Positions 20,013 to 28,277 of a stretch of DNA of 35,093 nucleotides are shown here, piece after piece (the first letter of the stretch is position 1; every line of letters starts with the position of its first letter). The notes beneath the pieces are model-generated. The model made no database searches, was not told where the DNA came from, and was given only the letters and a program-made list of their open reading frames with translations. The stretch comes from Microgenomates group bacterium Gr01-1014_16 (GTDB lineage Bacteria; Patescibacteriota; Microgenomatia; CAZETR01; Amesbacteraceae): assembly GCA_007376345.1 (NCBI GenBank), contig VMGA01000010.1:1-35093 (forward strand). Direction: 5' to 3'. A program made the position numbers and the translations under genes.

Positions 20013-20308
20013 AAAATTTTTGCGTTTTCTTTTTGCCCTAATGGGGTTCGGCCGATGTTTAGCGGAGGCGCGGGCGCAGCCGCGCCGGCCTGGCCTGCCG
20101 AAGCTGAAAGCGAAGGAGGGAGCTGCGACATTACGAGGTAAAGCAGGTTCGAACTTTTTCGTACAGACCCCGCATTTCGAGATATGCAACAGCCGGGTTC
20201 AGCCCGCCCGACTGGCGGGCGTAGGAAAATACGGCATCAAAGCCTTTTTTATAATCCAGCGAATTTTGCCGGATTGGAGAAAGTACAAAAAGAAAACGTA
20301 AAAATTTT
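20013..20308. repeat. Cassette 2: inverted repeat enclosing an inverted attP copy of element 2
   Basis: Inverted repeats at 20013-20035 and 20286-20308 match those of cassette 1 (22 of 23 positions within this pair; GCG on the left against GTA in place of GCA on the right). They enclose 250 bp and end 12 bp before the recombinase ATG. Read on the minus strand the interior has the recombinase 3' end (LDYKKGFDAVFSYARQSGG, then LNPAVAYLEMR, 20174-20275) joined at CCCG (20169-20172) to the left end of element 2, giving the tail GLYEKVRTCFTS. The recombinase part differs at several positions from 21700-21808, so the copy is not recent. Confidence 0.8.
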
Positions 20309-20320
20309 AAGAGACTGACC

Positions 20321-21847
20321 ATGAAATACATCGCCTATTGCCGCAAATCCACCGACGAGAACAGCCGCCAGGTGTTATCCATCGAATCCCAAATCGCCGA
20401 ATTAACAGAGTTTGCTCAAAGAGAAAGTTTAGAGGTGGTGGAGTTTGTCACTGAAGCCAAAACGGCCAAGGAACCCGGTCGGGAGAAATTCAAAGCGATG
20501 TTGGCAACTATCGCGTCCGGCAAGGCTAACGCAATTTTAGCTTGGCACCCCGACAGGCTAGCCAGAAATTCCATAGACGGTGGAAATATTGTTTACTTGC
20601 TGGATATAGGTAAACTGCTCGACCTGAAATTTCCCTCTTTTTGGTTTGACAATACTTCCCAAGGCAAATTTATATTGGCAATCGCCTTCGGCCAATCCAA
20701 ATACTACGTCGATAACTTAAGCGAGAATGTCAAAAGGGGATTGCGCCAAAAATTGCGTCTGGGCATCTGGCCCAGCCATGCTCCATTAGGCTACAAAAAT
20801 GATCTAGTCACACACGAGATCCTTGTCGACGATCAAAAATCAAAATTAGTGAACAAGGTATTTACCCTGTTTCTCAATGAAAAGTCATTCGTGAAAATAT
20901 CCAAGTTTTTGTTAGAACATGGAGTTACAGGGAAAAACGGCAAACCTCTGCACCTCACCCGGATTCGGCGCATGCTCACCAATCCCTTCTACATTGGCAA
21001 GTTCTTCTACAAATGCGAGTGGCATCAAGCCAGCCACAAACTATTCCTCTCAAAGCAACTATTCGACCAAGTCCAAGAGGGGGTAAAGGCAATATCTAGA
21101 CAAACATATCACTCGCACCGGTTTGCTTTTTTGGGTTTAGCCAAATGCCGCGAATGTGGTGCCACCATCACGGCTGAACGGCATATCAAACACTACAAGC
21201 ACGGCGGCTCCCAGAAGTTTGTTTACTACCGCTGTACCAAAAAATCCGGTCCATGCACCCAGCCATATCTCCCCGAACTCGAATTTGAACACCAGGTGCG
21301 CCGCATTATCTCCGACGTCGCCTTACCGGAGAATTGGGGTCAACAATGGCTGAACTGGCTGGACCAAGACGAACAGCTGGAAAAATTAAAATCCGCCGAC
21401 CAAATCAATAAACTCACACTCCAAATCAATGACATTGACGCCAAACTCGAATCTTTGCTGGACGGTTTCCTCGACCAAGTCGTCGACAGTCCGAGTTACA
21501 AAACCAAGAAAAACCAGCTATTTGAACAGAAAGGCAAACTGGAGAGGGAAATTGGTCAACTCCAAAGAGATGGTTCGAGTTGGCTCGAACCAATGCGAGA
21601 GATAATAAAGACGGCGGTGGATGGGGACAAAAGCGCGCGCGTAAAAAATAATTCCGATGAACTGTTATCCATCGGAAAAAACATCGGCTCGAACTACTTT
21701 CTCCACCAACGGCAAATTTCGCTGGATTATAAAAAGGGCTTTGATGCTGTATTTTCTTACGCCCGCCAGTCGGGCGGGCTGAACCCGGCTGCTGCATATC
21801 TCGAAATGCGGGCCCGACCGGATTCGAACCGGCGGTCTCTTCCTTGA
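20321..21847 (+). CDS. Large serine recombinase 2
   Basis: A 508-residue paralogue of recombinase 1 with the same layout: MKYIAYCRKSTDENSRQ with nucleophile Ser10, HPDRLARNSIDGG, recombinase domain, zinc ribbon KCRECGAT and YYRCTKKSGPCTQ, a coiled coil, and the tail SNYFLHQRQISLDYKKGFDA. The last residues (ARPDSNRRSLP) are antisense to tRNA-Asp, because the right end of the element lies at the 3' end of that tRNA. In the circular form the tail would be GLYEKVRTCFTS. It should catalyse integration at the tRNA-Asp site. The leader carries cassette 2. Confidence 0.9.
   Translation: MKYIAYCRKSTDENSRQVLSIESQIAELTEFAQRESLEVVEFVTEAKTAKEPGREKFKAMLATIASGKANAILAWHPDRLARNSIDGGNIVYLLDIGKLLDLKFPSFWFDNTSQGKFILAIAFGQSKYYVDNLSENVKRGLRQKLRLGIWPSHAPLGYKNDLVTHEILVDDQKSKLVNKVFTLFLNEKSFVKISKFLLEHGVTGKNGKPLHLTRIRRMLTNPFYIGKFFYKCEWHQASHKLFLSKQLFDQVQEGVKAISRQTYHSHRFAFLGLAKCRECGATITAERHIKHYKHGGSQKFVYYRCTKKSGPCTQPYLPELEFEHQVRRIISDVALPENWGQQWLNWLDQDEQLEKLKSADQINKLTLQINDIDAKLESLLDGFLDQVVDSPSYKTKKNQLFEQKGKLEREIGQLQRDGSSWLEPMREIIKTAVDGDKSARVKNNSDELLSIGKNIGSNYFLHQRQISLDYKKGFDAVFSYARQSGGLNPAAAYLEMRARPDSNRRSLP
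21633..21812 (+). repeat. Right end of element 2, inside the recombinase gene, with internal hairpin
   Basis: GCGCGCGCGTAAAAAA (21633-21648) matches the inverse of 14948-14963. A hairpin TTCCGATG (21652-21659) / CATCGGAA (21670-21677) sits at the same place as the hairpin of recombinase 1 but with a different stem sequence. A GC-rich palindrome GCCCGCC (21761-21767) / GGCGGGC (21773-21779) encodes ARQSGG. The end is the CGGG core at 21809-21812. Confidence 0.6.
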
Positions 21848-21881
21848 CAGGGAAGCGCGCTAACCGCTACGCTACGAGCCC
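21809..21881 (-). tRNA. tRNA-Asp (anticodon GTC), integration site of element 2
   Basis: On the minus strand acceptor GGGCTCG pairs with CGGGCCC (discriminator G at 21809). The anticodon stem CTTCC/GGAAG encloses CTGTCAA, anticodon GTC. The T arm is GCCGG-TTCGAAT-CCGGT. A CCA is not fully encoded. The element joins exactly at the 3' end, keeping the tRNA intact. Confidence 0.95.
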
Positions 21882-21918
21882 AACTCGTTCATTTTACTAT
21901 ATTTGCTAATATTGAGAC

Positions 21919-22335
21919 ATGGTCAGAACAAAAATACGGGTTTCAGGATTGATTTTTGATTCCGGCAAAATCCTTCTTATTCACCGTTTCAAAAACGGAG
22001 ATGAATATTGGACTGTTCCCGGTGGGGGAGTTGAGGAAGGTGAAAGCCTGATTGAGGCCATACACAGGGAAATTATGGAAGAGACAAATTTAACAATTAC
22101 CGAACTAACTCCGGCATTCGAATATTTTCAGCAAAGTTTCCAGGAACCGTGTCCGTTCTTTCTTTGTAAAGTCACCGGCAAGCCGAAAATCGGAGACGGT
22201 CCCGAGAAAATTGCGCATTCAACCGACAACCAATATATTTTAGAGTGGGTTGACATGAATAATTTTTCAAACCTAACATCCGTTTACCCGTCTGCGGTCA
22301 AAGAAATTCAGCAAACATATGAAAACCTCGCGTAA
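21919..22335 (+). CDS. NUDIX hydrolase
   Basis: A 138-residue NUDIX protein with a complete Nudix box: GGGVEEGESLIEAIHREIM followed by EETNL, fitting GX5EX7REUXEEXGU with all metal-binding Glu residues. The N-terminal strand RVSGLIFDSGKILLIHRF is typical of small MutT-like hydrolases that cleave nucleoside diphosphates linked to another group. The substrate is unknown. It starts 37 nt downstream of tRNA-Asp (divergent) and ends just before the PolX start, so the two are probably co-transcribed. Confidence 0.9.
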   Translation: MVRTKIRVSGLIFDSGKILLIHRFKNGDEYWTVPGGGVEEGESLIEAIHREIMEETNLTITELTPAFEYFQQSFQEPCPFFLCKVTGKPKIGDGPEKIAHSTDNQYILEWVDMNNFSNLTSVYPSAVKEIQQTYENLA

Positions 22336-22336
22336 T

Positions 22337-24112
22337 ATGACCAATTTGGAGATTGCCAAGTTGCTGCGATCGGTAGCTGCGGCGCTAGAACTGTCGTCTG
22401 GTGATAATAGATTCAGGATTATCGCTTATGACCGGGCCGCAGATGCCATCGAGCACGCTTCCTCCGAAGCCAAAGACCTCTGGGACGACGGCGAACTGAA
22501 AAATCTCCCCGGAGTGGGGGAGGCGATCTCCTCGCATTTGGATGAATTGTTCAGGACGGGCAAAGTCCGCCATTTTACCTCGATTTTCAAATTTTTTCCT
22601 CCGGCGTTATTTGAACTTTTAGAGGTTCCGGGCATCGGGCCGAAAAACGCCTACAAGCTCTGTAATGCTCTGGGCATAACTTCAGGACATTCTGCTATAT
22701 CCAAGCTAAAAAAAGCCGCCACAAATGGCCAGATCGCCAAAATTGAGGGTTTTGGCGAGGACTCCCAAGCCAAAATCTTATTGGGAATCACCGAATTTCA
22801 AGGCCGATCCAAAAGACAATTGCTCCCCGCAGCTCAAATGATTTCGGACTCAATTATTGATTGGCTCAAAAAACTGCCCCAAGTTAAACAGATAAATACT
22901 TTAGGTAGCTTGCGCCGTCAGGCCAGCACCGTAGGCGATATAGACATCTCCGTTGCCTCGGATCATGCCAAAATAGTCATCGACCACTTCACCACGTATC
23001 CCAAAAAGAGACGCGTTCTCGAAGCCGGCGAACACACCGCATCCCTAATTCTTCCAAATGACATCCAAGTGGATCTCATGGTTCAGCCTCCGGAGTCTTA
23101 CGGTTCTCTGCTCCAGCATTTCACCGGCTCCAAGCACCACAATATTCTTCTCCGCGAATACGCTCTCAAAAAAGGACTGTCCTTATCAGAGTATGGTATC
23201 ACCCCCCGTCCCCCTCTTAAATTAAGAGGGGGTGGACGAAGTCCGAGGGTGATATGTTTCGACTCCGAAGAAAAATTCTATAATTTCTTAGGCCTGGACT
23301 GGCTGCCCCCGGAACTACGTGAAGGCAAAGACGAAATCAAATTTGCCCAATTACACCAATTACCCAAATTAGTCGAATTATCTGATATCAAAGGCGATCT
23401 ACAAATCCATAGCAGCATCGACGTCGAGCCGTCCCACGACCTTGGAACATCCTCCCTCTCTGAATTATCAACAAAGTGCATCGAACTAGGTTACGAATAT
23501 TTTGGATTAACCGAGCATAATCCTTCCTTTTCCAGGCACACCGTCAAGCAAGTAGAAGAACTGATCAAGAAAAAAACAGAAATCATTCGCAATTTCCAAA
23601 GTAAAATTCACATTTTTAACGGCCTGGAAATAGATATTCAGCCGGATGGCCGCAGGGCTCTGCCGGATTCATGTCTGGACATGCTCGATTATGCCTGTGT
23701 GTCTATTCATAGCAGTTTTCGCCTAAACCGCAAAGCTATGACCGATCGGGTTTTGGCCGCCCTAGACCATCCCAAAGTCAAATTCTTTGCCCATCCCACG
23801 GGACGTTTGTTAAATGAAAGAGAAGGCGTTGAACTAGATTGGGATCGGATTTTTGATTTTTGCCTGAAAAATAATAAGTGGCTGGAAATAGATGCCTGGC
23901 CAAACAGGCTAGATTTACCAGACGTTATAGCTCACGAAGCTGTGAAAGCCGGAGTGAAAATTGTCATCGACACCGACAGCCACGATGCCGCCCATTTGGA
24001 ATATATGCGTTATGGAGTTTCTGTCGCCCGCCGCGCCTGGTGCACTAAAAGTGATATACTCAACACGTTGCCATTATTAGAGATGAAAAAATTATTGTTA
24101 GGAGGTGAATAA
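22337..24112 (+). CDS. polX: PolX-type DNA polymerase/exonuclease (PHP domain) with palindromic insert
   Basis: The start chosen is ATG 22337 (MTNLEIAKLLRSVA), 1 nt after the NUDIX stop and matching relatives; the frame is open to 22319. The protein has 591 residues. HhH motifs LPGVGEAISSHL and VPGIGPKNAYKL are followed by the polymerase active site LGSLRRQASTVGDIDISVAS with the Asp pair and by IQVDLMV with the third Asp. The C-terminal PHP domain has GDLQIHSSI, YFGLTEHN, NGLEIDIQ, VSIHSSF, FAHPTGRLL and IDTDSHDAAHL, giving 3'-5' exonuclease or phosphatase potential. It acts in gap-filling DNA repair. Between EYGI and CFDSEEKFYNFLGL lies an extra TPRPPLKLRGGGRSPRV encoded by a palindromic repeat. 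Confidence 0.92.
   Translation: MTNLEIAKLLRSVAAALELSSGDNRFRIIAYDRAADAIEHASSEAKDLWDDGELKNLPGVGEAISSHLDELFRTGKVRHFTSIFKFFPPALFELLEVPGIGPKNAYKLCNALGITSGHSAISKLKKAATNGQIAKIEGFGEDSQAKILLGITEFQGRSKRQLLPAAQMISDSIIDWLKKLPQVKQINTLGSLRRQASTVGDIDISVASDHAKIVIDHFTTYPKKRRVLEAGEHTASLILPNDIQVDLMVQPPESYGSLLQHFTGSKHHNILLREYALKKGLSLSEYGITPRPPLKLRGGGRSPRVICFDSEEKFYNFLGLDWLPPELREGKDEIKFAQLHQLPKLVELSDIKGDLQIHSSIDVEPSHDLGTSSLSELSTKCIELGYEYFGLTEHNPSFSRHTVKQVEELIKKKTEIIRNFQSKIHIFNGLEIDIQPDGRRALPDSCLDMLDYACVSIHSSFRLNRKAMTDRVLAALDHPKVKFFAHPTGRLLNEREGVELDWDRIFDFCLKNNKWLEIDAWPNRLDLPDVIAHEAVKAGVKIVIDTDSHDAAHLEYMRYGVSVARRAWCTKSDILNTLPLLEMKKLLLGGE
23197..23254. repeat. Palindromic repeat inserted in polX
   Basis: CCCCCTCTTAA (23210-23220) and TTAAGAGGGGG (23222-23232) form an 11-bp stem around one A, inside an outer pair TATCACCC/GGGTGATA. 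The unit is in frame, encodes TPRPPLKLRGGGRSPR, and lies between conserved segments of PolX. Confidence 0.75.
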
Positions 24113-24113
24113 A

Positions 24114-24674
24114 TTGTCATTACCATTATTACTTTTAATTATTCCAGTTGTAGTTCTGTTTTTTGTCATTGGCGTCTACAACGACCTGATATCCCTCAAG
24201 AACCGGATCAAAGCTTCGATTCAGGAAATCGGCAACCAGCTCAAGCGCCAGGCTGACTTGATTCCCAATCTTGAAGATTCTGCCAAGGCTTATCTCAAAC
24301 ATGAGAAAGATATTTTAAAGATGCTCTCCGATGCCAGAAAGCTAAGTGATGCAGGCAAGGACGCCTCCGACAAAGTTTCTCAGCTGTTGCCAAAACTTCA
24401 GGTCATTGTCGAAAGCAATCCCCAACTCAAAGGGGCAGACGTTATTACCGGTCTCATGGACGAACTTCGGGACACCTCGGATAAAGTCATGTACTCCCGT
24501 CGGACGCTCATCGACATTACCGCTGATTACAACATCAAGCTGCAAACTTTCCCGACCAATTTGGTAGCCAACGCCTTCGGTTTCCAATCCGAAAAAGGCC
24601 TGGAAACACCGACTACAGGAGCTCATCTGACAGTTTCAGAATCAGAAACTAAAACGCCGAAAGTGAGTCTGTAA
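24114..24674 (+). CDS. lemA: LemA-family membrane protein
   Basis: The start chosen is TTG 24114, because AGGAGG at 24100-24105 sits 8 nt before it; a GTG at 24105 would overlap that ribosome-binding site. The protein has 186 residues. One N-terminal membrane helix (LLLLIIPVVVLFFVIGVY) leads into the LemA helical bundle: NDLISLKNRIKASIQEI, KRQADLIPNLEDSAKAYLKH and the typical ADYNIKLQTFPTNLVANAFG. The family forms helical oligomers near the membrane; its role is poorly defined. It is directly followed by HtpX after 1 nt, a pairing that recurs in many bacteria, and preceded by PolX with a 2-nt gap. Confidence 0.93.
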   Translation: MSLPLLLLIIPVVVLFFVIGVYNDLISLKNRIKASIQEIGNQLKRQADLIPNLEDSAKAYLKHEKDILKMLSDARKLSDAGKDASDKVSQLLPKLQVIVESNPQLKGADVITGLMDELRDTSDKVMYSRRTLIDITADYNIKLQTFPTNLVANAFGFQSEKGLETPTTGAHLTVSESETKTPKVSL

Positions 24675-24675
24675 C

Positions 24676-25602
24676 ATGGTTAATGTCTACGAATCAGTCG
24701 ACGCAAACAAGCGCAAAAGTGCGCTTGTGGTCGTATTCTTCACATTATTCATAATTCTTGCTTCATTCTTCATTGCCAAGGGCATGGCCGCCTATTACGG
24801 TTACGAATCAACTGGCCTCGAATTCACCGGCATTGCCCTGGTCATTTCCGGTGTCATGAGCTTCGCCTCGTATTACTGGAGCGACAAAATCATTCTCGGC
24901 CTCTCGGGAGCACGTCCTGCCGATCGTAAACGCGACTTCAACTTTTATACTGTTACCCAAAACATGAGCTTGGCAGCCAGCCTCCCCATGCCCCGGTTAT
25001 ACGTTATCGAGGATACCGCCATGAATGCTTTCGCGACCGGGCGTGATCCGACCCACGCCGTAATTTGCGCCACTACCGGCATTTTGAACAAACTCGACCG
25101 CACCGAACTGGAAGGGGTCATTGGCCACGAACTCTCTCACGTTGCCAATTACGATATCCGCCTCATGTCTATCGTCACAGTTCTCGTTGGGTTGATAACT
25201 CTTTTGGGTGATTGGTTTCTACGTGCCTCTTTTTTCGGTCGTTCGTCCCGTGACCGCGACGATAGAGGAGCCGGGGTAATATTCATTGTTGTAGGACTGC
25301 TTTTTGCCCTTTTGTCACCTATAATCGCCCAACTCATTCAGTTAGCTATCTCCCGCCGCCGGGAATTTCTGGCCGACGCCAGTTCAGTCAAGCTCACCCG
25401 CCAGCCTTCCGGCCTCATTTCCGCCCTCAAAAAACTCGGGGTCGATCACGAGCCTCTGGAAGCCGCCAACAAAGCCACCGCCCATCTCTATATTGTTAAC
25501 CCACTTAAGAATCTCCACGATTCAGTTGGCTGGTTCGCCGGCCTCTTCAACACCCACCCCCCATTATCGGAGCGAATCAAAACTCTTGAACTAATGATGT
25601 AA
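24676..25602 (+). CDS. htpX: HtpX-like membrane zinc metalloprotease
   Basis: A 308-residue M48 family protease. Two N-terminal membrane helices (about 18-36 and 48-68) precede the catalytic site GVIGHELSHVANYD, with His151-Glu152-x-x-His155 as zinc ligands and catalytic base; the third ligand is in REFLADASS. Two more hydrophobic segments lie between them. HtpX degrades misfolded membrane proteins and works with FtsH in other bacteria. It lies 1 nt after lemA in the same operon. The family-typical C-terminal block NTHPPLSERIKTLE is present, so the gene appears intact. Confidence 0.95.
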   Translation: MVNVYESVDANKRKSALVVVFFTLFIILASFFIAKGMAAYYGYESTGLEFTGIALVISGVMSFASYYWSDKIILGLSGARPADRKRDFNFYTVTQNMSLAASLPMPRLYVIEDTAMNAFATGRDPTHAVICATTGILNKLDRTELEGVIGHELSHVANYDIRLMSIVTVLVGLITLLGDWFLRASFFGRSSRDRDDRGAGVIFIVVGLLFALLSPIIAQLIQLAISRRREFLADASSVKLTRQPSGLISALKKLGVDHEPLEAANKATAHLYIVNPLKNLHDSVGWFAGLFNTHPPLSERIKTLELMM

Positions 25603-26665
25603 TCGAGTGAAAACACATAAAACCACATGAACAATTTCATTACTCATAGCCTATAGCAATGTTCGGGCATCGATTCTGAAAAATTTAATTTACACAGGAA
25701 ACTTCAGACAACAGTCTTCAATATTTTTACAAAAAACAAGTAAATTATACCGTCAACAACAAGCTGGAAAACACCTGTCAAAACAAATCAATTTCAAAAG
25801 AAGCGGTTAGGAGAAATCCGCATACTTTCACACCAATCTTATCACTGGACTTATCGGAGTATTTATCAGGATTTCGTGGTCAAGTGAGGAGTATAGTAGT
25901 GACCCAACCACATGCACAGAGGAACTAATTCAAAGTTAACCGCAAATTTATCGAAACAATTGCTAGGAAGCAACCCTGGTTTCAAAAAAGTGTTATGAAT
26001 TGAACTTTTCCAAACAAAATGAGAGACGTAGGACAATATTAGATCGAATTATCCGTATTTAGCACTCGTCTCAGAAGATCGCCAAACACCTAACACTCAA
26101 ATACATAACCACTTATAGGCCCAAATACTAAAATTTAAAATCGTCAAAATGTGACACTTCAAAAACTCGCTTTATGACAACAAAACCGATAATTATGACC
26201 AAAATTTGTATAACTAGTTCTAAAACATTGCACAAAGGCTCTAAGAAAGGATCACACTGTTGGACCAATTGAAGAAAACAACCAGATCGCACAAATATAT
26301 CTAAGAATTAGCTACAATTAATCCTTTAGTAACAGTTAACCCCAATGGGACAGACCATCCAAAAAACTAAAGCTACGCCCAAAATATCACGGTCCGTAAT
26401 GTACTCAATTCTCTGAAAACAAACGCATACTTTTCAGAGGCTCTGGCTTCACCTTCCAACACAAATTTCGCAAAGGAATAGATAAAAAATAAACCGGATA
26501 CTTAAAAGCATTATTTATTTTCATGGTCAGACTTTACACGAAATTGAGACAAAAGGTGTCACAGCTATCGTCAATCAATAAACATTATAGTAACAATTCA
26601 TTCCCATAACCCTTTACACGCATCAAATCCCTGCATTCAAAGCAAAATGATGCTAAACTAGCCTC
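25603..26665. other. 1.06-kb region without recognisable genes
   Basis: No frame of 60 codons or more on either strand, no tRNA and no repeats shared with the rest of the window. It is A+T rich and the plus strand has many more A than G. One perfect hairpin is visible: CTCTGAAAA (26411-26419) / TTTTCAGAG (26431-26439) with an 11-nt loop and no following T run. I cannot assign a function. It stands out because gaps elsewhere in the backbone are mostly below 60 bp. Confidence 0.6.
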
Positions 26666-26929
26666 ATGGATGTCGCTCACGTAGCCAAACTGGCCAATTT
26701 ACCTCTCAAACCCGGTGAAGTAGAAAAGTTTCAAAAACAATTTGAAGAGACTCTGAAAACAATAGCCGTTATCAACGAACTGGATACAAAAGGCGTCGAA
26801 CCCACGTCTCAAGTCACAGGTTTAGTCAACGTAGTCCGCCAGGACGAAGTTGACCCAAGTCGAATACTTCCCCCACCCATGACAAATAACGGTTACTTCG
26901 CAGTTCCCTCAATCTTCGATGCTCAATAA
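26666..26929 (+). CDS. gatC: Asp-tRNA(Asn)/Glu-tRNA(Gln) amidotransferase subunit C
   Basis: An 87-residue GatC. MDVAHVAKLANLPLKPGEVE and the turn NELDTKGVEPTSQV are the conserved parts, followed by VVRQDEVDPSRILP. GatC wraps around GatA and GatB and stabilises the complex that converts mischarged Glu-tRNA(Gln) or Asp-tRNA(Asn). Its end overlaps the gatA start by 11 bp. It opens the cluster after the long gene-free region. Confidence 0.93.
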   Translation: MDVAHVAKLANLPLKPGEVEKFQKQFEETLKTIAVINELDTKGVEPTSQVTGLVNVVRQDEVDPSRILPPPMTNNGYFAVPSIFDAQ

Positions 26930-28277
26930 ACTTTCACTCACGCAGGCTCTTGATGGCCTTAAGAAGAAAAAGTTTTCGAGTGCAGAGTTGGTACAGACAT
27001 GTCTGGATCAGATTGCCAAAGTCGATCCAAAAATTCACGCCTTTCTTCACATCAACCAAAATGCAATCCAAGAAGCCAAAACAGCTGACATCTCCAAGCC
27101 TTTGGGTGGAATTCCACTTGCCGTCAAAGATAATTTCCTGACCGTCGGACTTCCAACCACTGCCTCTTCCAAAGTTCTTGATGGTTACCTGCCCCATTAT
27201 GAATCCACAGTCACGCGCAAACTCAAAGAGGACGGAGCCATAATCATCGGTAAGTCCAATATGGACGCCTGGGCGCATGGCTCGTCCACTGAAACTTCCG
27301 ACTACGGCGTGACCCGCAATCCCCGCAATCCAGATTATTTACCCGGCGGGTCTTCAGGTGGGTCAGCGGCAGCGGTTGCAGCTGATATGTGTACTGCTGC
27401 AATCGGCAGTGAAACCGCTGGCTCAATCCGTCAACCAGCGGCCTGGTGCGGCGTCATCGGCTTTAAACCCACTTACGGCCGGGTTAGCCGCTACGGAGTC
27501 GTCGCCATGGCCAGTTCCACCGATTCTCCCGGACCGATCACCAAAACCGTCGAAGATACCGCCATTCTCACTCAAATAATTGCCGGTCACGACCCCCTCG
27601 ACGCCACCTCTTCACCAATTCTCGTTCCCGATTATTTTAAAAATTTAAAATTAAAAAATAAAAATTTACATATCGGCATTCCTAAAGAATATATGGAGGT
27701 TATGCAACCACAAGCTAAAGAACTAGTACTCAAAGCCGCCAGAAAACTTGAGGAACTGGGTCATTTTGTCGAAGAAACCTCTCTCATCCACCCCAAATAC
27801 TCAATTGGTGTCTATACCATAATTCAAAGAAGCGAAGTCTCATCCAATCTGGCCCGTTACGATGGAATACGCTACGGCCACGACCGATCTCATTTTGGCG
27901 AGGAGGCAAAACGTCGGATCATGCTGGGAACATATGCTCTGTCGTCTGGTTATTACGACCAGTACTACATTCGAGCTCAGAAAGTGCGCACATTGATTAT
28001 CCAGGATTTTCACAAAGCTTTTCATAAATATGATTTACTCATCGATCCCGCCTCACCTGGGCCAGCGCTCAAAGTCGGAGCAACTGCCGATGATCCGATG
28101 TTCGGTGAAATGCAGGACATACTAGTCGAACCCAGCAGTATCGCAGGCCTAACCGGCATCAGCGTGCCATGCGGGTTGGTTAATGGGTTGCCAATCAGTT
28201 TTGGTGTGATCGGACCTCAGTTCGCCGAAGAACTGGTTTTACAAGTTGCGTATCAATATGCAAAACCAAACATTTAA
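26919..28277 (+). CDS. gatA: Asp-tRNA(Asn)/Glu-tRNA(Gln) amidotransferase subunit A
   Basis: A 452-residue amidase-signature protein with the Ser-cis-Ser-Lys triad: Lys70 in LAVKDNFL, Ser145 in LPGGSSGGSAAA and Ser169 in GSETAGSIRQPA. It releases ammonia from Gln (or Asn) and passes it to GatB. The C-terminal region (SSIAGLTGISVPCGLVNGLP) is intact, and the length is slightly below the usual ~480. It overlaps gatC by 11 bp and the following MFS gene by about 20 bp. Host core function. Confidence 0.96.
   Translation: MLNKLSLTQALDGLKKKKFSSAELVQTCLDQIAKVDPKIHAFLHINQNAIQEAKTADISKPLGGIPLAVKDNFLTVGLPTTASSKVLDGYLPHYESTVTRKLKEDGAIIIGKSNMDAWAHGSSTETSDYGVTRNPRNPDYLPGGSSGGSAAAVAADMCTAAIGSETAGSIRQPAAWCGVIGFKPTYGRVSRYGVVAMASSTDSPGPITKTVEDTAILTQIIAGHDPLDATSSPILVPDYFKNLKLKNKNLHIGIPKEYMEVMQPQAKELVLKAARKLEELGHFVEETSLIHPKYSIGVYTIIQRSEVSSNLARYDGIRYGHDRSHFGEEAKRRIMLGTYALSSGYYDQYYIRAQKVRTLIIQDFHKAFHKYDLLIDPASPGPALKVGATADDPMFGEMQDILVEPSSIAGLTGISVPCGLVNGLPISFGVIGPQFAEELVLQVAYQYAKPNI

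Larger units (their letters stand above)
14893..21812 (+). mobile_element. Integrative element 2 (large serine recombinase, inserted at tRNA-Asp)
   Basis: Left edge CAATGGG|CGGGGTCTG at 14893; right edge CTCGAAATG|CGGGCCCGACC at 21809-21812. The internal cassette at 20013-20308 reads on the minus strand CTCGAAATG|CGGGGTCTG, the right edge joined to the left edge through the shared CGGG. Removing the element leaves tRNA-Asp intact, with CGGG as the duplicated core at its 3' end. Cargo: HicA/HicB-like pair, Erm-like methyltransferase, thermonuclease-like protein, ChbG deacetylase, EamA transporter. Length about 6.9 kb. Confidence 0.75.

Noticed and set aside
20020-20331. Overlapping frames on both strands in cassette 2
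   Set aside because: The minus-strand frame is a relic of the recombinase 3' end and the plus-strand frame is its shadow; neither is an independent gene.
26411-26439. Intrinsic terminator in the gene-free tract
   Set aside because: The stem is AT-rich and is not followed by a T run on either strand in a position that would end a known gene.
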